From Legionella steigerwaltii (GTDB lineage: Bacteria; Pseudomonadota; Gammaproteobacteria; Legionellales; Legionellaceae), in the NCBI RefSeq assembly GCF_001468065.1, contig NZ_LNYZ01000038.1, forward strand, positions 201,640 through 265,639: a stretch of DNA of 64,000 bases. The letters are read 5' to 3'. A program made the translations under genes and the position numbers. The notes under the pieces were generated by a model. It searched no databases, was not told the origin of the DNA, and saw only the letters and a program-made list of their open reading frames with translations. Positions 61,488 through 64,000 of the stretch are shown piece after piece; position 1 is the stretch's first letter; the number at the start of each line of letters is the position of its first letter.

Positions 61488-62441
61488 TTATGGTACATAA
61501 AACAAAGGCGTTAATGCCATAGTTTTTAAGTCATGAAGCCACTCATTGCGTGGCTTTCCTCCTGGCGCTGTTTCTTCAAACCAGTTGTATTTACACCAAA
61601 GGTAGATATCCAAGCTTTTCATTTGCGAAAAATGATTCATTTCTTTTAATTCGTCTGAACTCAATGGCCGGATTTGCCTATACCCTTCTATAAACCATTC
61701 AAACAAGGGTTTCCAGAGAGGCCATGGCTTATTGCATAAGTCCAAAAAAGGTTTAGCGATATCGGCAAGATACCAATGATAAACTGGCTCATCAAAATCA
61801 ATCAGATGAACGCTCTCACCATCATAAAGCACATTCCCAGGACGATGGTCCCCATGGGTTAGGCCAAAATGTGCTGAGTTTTTTGAAAAAGTTTTGAAGC
61901 GTGTCGTGATGGTTTGGTATAAATCCTGGATCAGAGCCTCTTCTTGACGCGCATAATCCCAAGTTTCACGCCACAAATCTTCCCAAGTTAAAAAATGATG
62001 TTCCGATGCAACATAACTTTGCGAGGCTTGATGCAATAGACCTAGGGCGCGGCCCCATGTTAGATAAGCTTTTTTATCTGGATAATCAAAATTCATGATT
62101 TGCCCTGGCACCTCACGGCAAACATGAACAAAAAATTCCAAATCATCTTGGTGTACCGTTTCGACATCATTTCCTTCTTGGGATACAACCGGTTCACAAA
62201 TAGGAACTTGATGCAAATATAAATGCTTCTGAAAATCAATGGCACTCAAAAGTTCATGAGCTTTTCGTATTTTTTCATGCGTCATGCGAAGGTAAAAGCC
62301 TTGGTTCTTAGATTCAAATCGATAAACACAGTTAATTTGATTATTGATAAGCTTAAGATGGGTAGGGTTTTTTACCCACTTATTAGCAGCACGATTCGCA
62401 GTTTCATCCGTAATTTTTTTTAATGTGGTCTCCCAAATCAT
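61488..62441 (-). CDS. APH-type phosphotransferase (SrkA-like)
   Basis: 317 residues. The kinase loop reads FGLTHGDHRPGNVLYD and the metal motif HLIDFDEPVYHWYLADIAKP. ATP-site features are in FESKNQGFYLRMTHE. The plan is close to stress-response kinase SrkA and homoserine kinase types. ATGA overlap with the GNAT gene upstream shows cotranscription. It converges on the XRE-cupin gene. Confidence 0.82.
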   Translation of the reverse strand: MIWETTLKKITDETANRAANKWVKNPTHLKLINNQINCVYRFESKNQGFYLRMTHEKIRKAHELLSAIDFQKHLYLHQVPICEPVVSQEGNDVETVHQDDLEFFVHVCREVPGQIMNFDYPDKKAYLTWGRALGLLHQASQSYVASEHHFLTWEDLWRETWDYARQEEALIQDLYQTITTRFKTFSKNSAHFGLTHGDHRPGNVLYDGESVHLIDFDEPVYHWYLADIAKPFLDLCNKPWPLWKPLFEWFIEGYRQIRPLSSDELKEMNHFSQMKSLDIYLWCKYNWFEETAPGGKPRNEWLHDLKTMALTPLFYVP

Positions 62442-63004
62442 TCTTGAATACTCTTGTTTTTCAAATAATCAGCCCTAGATAATCGATAAAGCACATGCCG
62501 TTTCAAGGGACTGTTTTGCTCCAATTTGGGATGGTCAAAATCATCCTTTGGGTTATGTTGTAAACCAATTTTTTCCATAACACGTTTCGAAGCTAGATTA
62601 TTTACTGCTGTAAATGAAACTACTTCGGGAAGATTTAAAGAGGTAAATGCATAATGCAAAACCGCTTTTGCTCCCTCCGTAGCATAACCCTGATTCCAAT
62701 GCGTTGAGGAAAGTCTCCAGCCAATTTCAACAGCGGGGGTAAAGTGTGCTTCAAAAGAAGGTGTCATTAATCCTAAAAATCCTATCATTTCCCCAGTATT
62801 TTTTAGTTCAACAGCATACAAAGAAAATCCCTTCTCTTTATAATGTGCAATAATCCGCTCAATGCCTGCTTTTGTAGCACTCCTGTTCCCTATTCCTGGT
62901 AAAAATTGGCATACCTTTTTATCTTGATCAATAAGTGACATAGGATCAAGATCAGCTTCTCTCCAAGTACGTAAAATCAGACGGGAAGTTTCAAGAATAT
63001 TCAT
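62438..63004 (-). CDS. RimJ/RimL-type GNAT acetyltransferase
   Basis: 188 residues: LETSRLILRTWREADLDPMSLIDQD, EIGWRLSSTHWNQGYATEGAKAVLHYAF and VNNLASKRVMEKIGLQHN are the classical RimJ/RimL elements. The subfamily acetylates ribosomal protein N termini or small molecules. It overlaps its upstream neighbour by 14 bases and the downstream kinase by 4. Confidence 0.88.
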   Translation of the reverse strand: MNILETSRLILRTWREADLDPMSLIDQDKKVCQFLPGIGNRSATKAGIERIIAHYKEKGFSLYAVELKNTGEMIGFLGLMTPSFEAHFTPAVEIGWRLSSTHWNQGYATEGAKAVLHYAFTSLNLPEVVSFTAVNNLASKRVMEKIGLQHNPKDDFDHPKLEQNSPLKRHVLYRLSRADYLKNKSIQE

Positions 63005-64000
63005 AGGAGCCTCTATAAGAAAGCATGTTTATCATGAGTAGGTAATTAGCGTCTTCACTGTATTGCGTGGGAAGAAAACCAGCCTTTTGATAGCACGCAA
63101 TGGCTTGCTCGTTTCCAATTTGTGGATCAACCACAACGGCTTTAAATTTGTAGAGTTGTTCGGCAATAAAACGCCTTATAATTTGTCTGCCCAACCCTAC
63201 TCCACGAAACGATGGCTCTGCAATAAAAAGGTCGATACCAGCCAATTGTTCAGGTGTTGCCTCGTCAAACAAGGAAGCATTATTTCCTGAAATTCCTTCG
63301 GGTAAATGGTCGGAAAGACAGTAATATTGAATAAAACCAATTGGTTTTTGATTCAAATAAATAATAAAACTTGGAACTGGATCAATGCCTTCAATTCTGG
63401 GCAAGTACTTAGTAACAATATCTTCTAAAGAAAACTGCTGATTTCGTGCATAACCTTGTTTCACCGTAGGCTCTGCAAACCATTGGGTCATTAAGTTCAA
63501 ATCTCTTTGGCTCAATGGTTTAAATTCCAGATTCTGATTTTTACTGCCATAAATTAAGGAAGTCCAATCCAAAATACGACGCGCTGACTCCTCTGCTGAA
63601 AGGAGGCTCACATCTAGAGTCATTTCATACGGCTCTTTGCTAAAATAAACGTCTTCTTCAAACAGTCTTTTTGTAATGAGTGCCTCATCCTGTGTTTTAA
63701 AATAGCCTTTTCGATCTGAATATTTTAAACGTTTAACAAGCTCTGCATCATTACAAATCAATCGGATAGGAACAAACATAGCTTCCCGTTTTTGAGCAAC
63801 GGTTTGTACTTGATTAAAAAACTCCTGATGCCAAGAATTATTTGCTAAGAGCTCATAGGTAATAACAAAGCTCATTTCTTTAGAACAAACCTCAATCATA
63901 GTGTCAAAAATAACATCACGGGCCTTGTTAAGCGCTGCCCATCCTTTATCATCAAGAGACCAAAATACTTGAGCATCGTTACCTAGAAGTTTTAGAACCG
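62991..64000 (-). CDS. P-loop-like domain and GNAT fusion, 5' end outside window
   Basis: Reading from the edge, 33 codons precede Met 63899 with no stop, so the gene continues past 64000. The first visible part (about 1-180; FVITYELLANNSWHQEFFNQV, FVPIRLICNDAELVKRL) looks like the distal half of a small kinase with its P-loop outside. The C-terminal part is a GNAT resembling AAC(6') enzymes (PLSQRDLNLMTQWFAEPTVKQ, FIAEPSFRGVGLGRQIIRRFI, VVVDPQIGNEQAIACYQKAGF). The order matches the P-loop-GNAT gene at 38201. Overlaps the RimJ-type gene by 14 bases. Confidence 0.78.
   Translation of the reverse strand, partial: VLKLLGNDAQVFWSLDDKGWAALNKARDVIFDTMIEVCSKEMSFVITYELLANNSWHQEFFNQVQTVAQKREAMFVPIRLICNDAELVKRLKYSDRKGYFKTQDEALITKRLFEEDVYFSKEPYEMTLDVSLLSAEESARRILDWTSLIYGSKNQNLEFKPLSQRDLNLMTQWFAEPTVKQGYARNQQFSLEDIVTKYLPRIEGIDPVPSFIIYLNQKPIGFIQYYCLSDHLPEGISGNNASLFDEATPEQLAGIDLFIAEPSFRGVGLGRQIIRRFIAEQLYKFKAVVVDPQIGNEQAIACYQKAGFLPTQYSEDANYLLMINMLSYRGSYEYS

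Noticed and set aside
1..64000. CRISPR arrays, tRNA and rRNA genes
   Set aside because: No regularly spaced long repeats and no cloverleaf or rRNA sequence was recognised on either strand.

Overview
The window reads as a chromosomal accessory region of a Legionella-like gammaproteobacterium. This is inferred from the low GC content, the coiled-coil and ankyrin proteins that look like host-directed effectors, the inclusion-membrane-type hydrophobic hairpin protein, and the many acetyltransferase and kinase relatives. No rRNA, tRNA, CRISPR array or intact transposase was seen.

Layout. 1-3404: a copper unit (5' end of a CopA-type ATPase plus csoR with a double operator), a broken membrane diguanylate cyclase, and a coiled-coil membrane protein. 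3405-4249: gene-poor, with a 33-bp inverted repeat and a gene remnant. 4250-12520: a tightly packed plus-strand operon (ABC-F ATPase, ABC exporter, AadA-like nucleotidyltransferase, GrpB-GNAT fusion, triple-GNAT protein, DUF1653, P-loop ATPase), then a MerR regulator. 12538-17591: a double serine hydrolase lying between direct copies of the 3' end of an ABC exporter gene. 17902-24979: regulators, a DUF3987 protein, a PNPOx-like enzyme, a possible avidin-like protein, a phased array of GTAGC/GCTAC pentamers, and a HEPN/nucleotidyltransferase/AadA cluster. 25057-32108: a two-component system surrounded by three genes whose promoters share one 20-bp box at a fixed distance from the -10 hexamer. 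32207-64000: a dense island of predicted small-molecule modifying enzymes and their regulators.

Across the window I count about 16 GNAT domains, seven APH-type kinase domains and five nucleotidyltransferase domains. Many are fused to each other or to cupin, methyltransferase or P-loop domains. Three MerR regulators share a TTGACC-N19 promoter design. One is fused in frame to a complete QueF, with a Shine-Dalgarno and ATG kept at the junction; this is the most striking single gene here. A second fusion (GNAT-methyltransferase) keeps a similar internal start.

At 57972-61483 an XRE-cupin regulator faces an operon of a DUF2000 protein, a YbaK-type deacylase, an AlaX-type deacylase and a kinase. 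Two matching palindromes lie between them. Decay is visible in the diguanylate cyclase, a yggU fragment, a half alkD and an ABC transporter 3' remnant, which fits a recombination-prone region.
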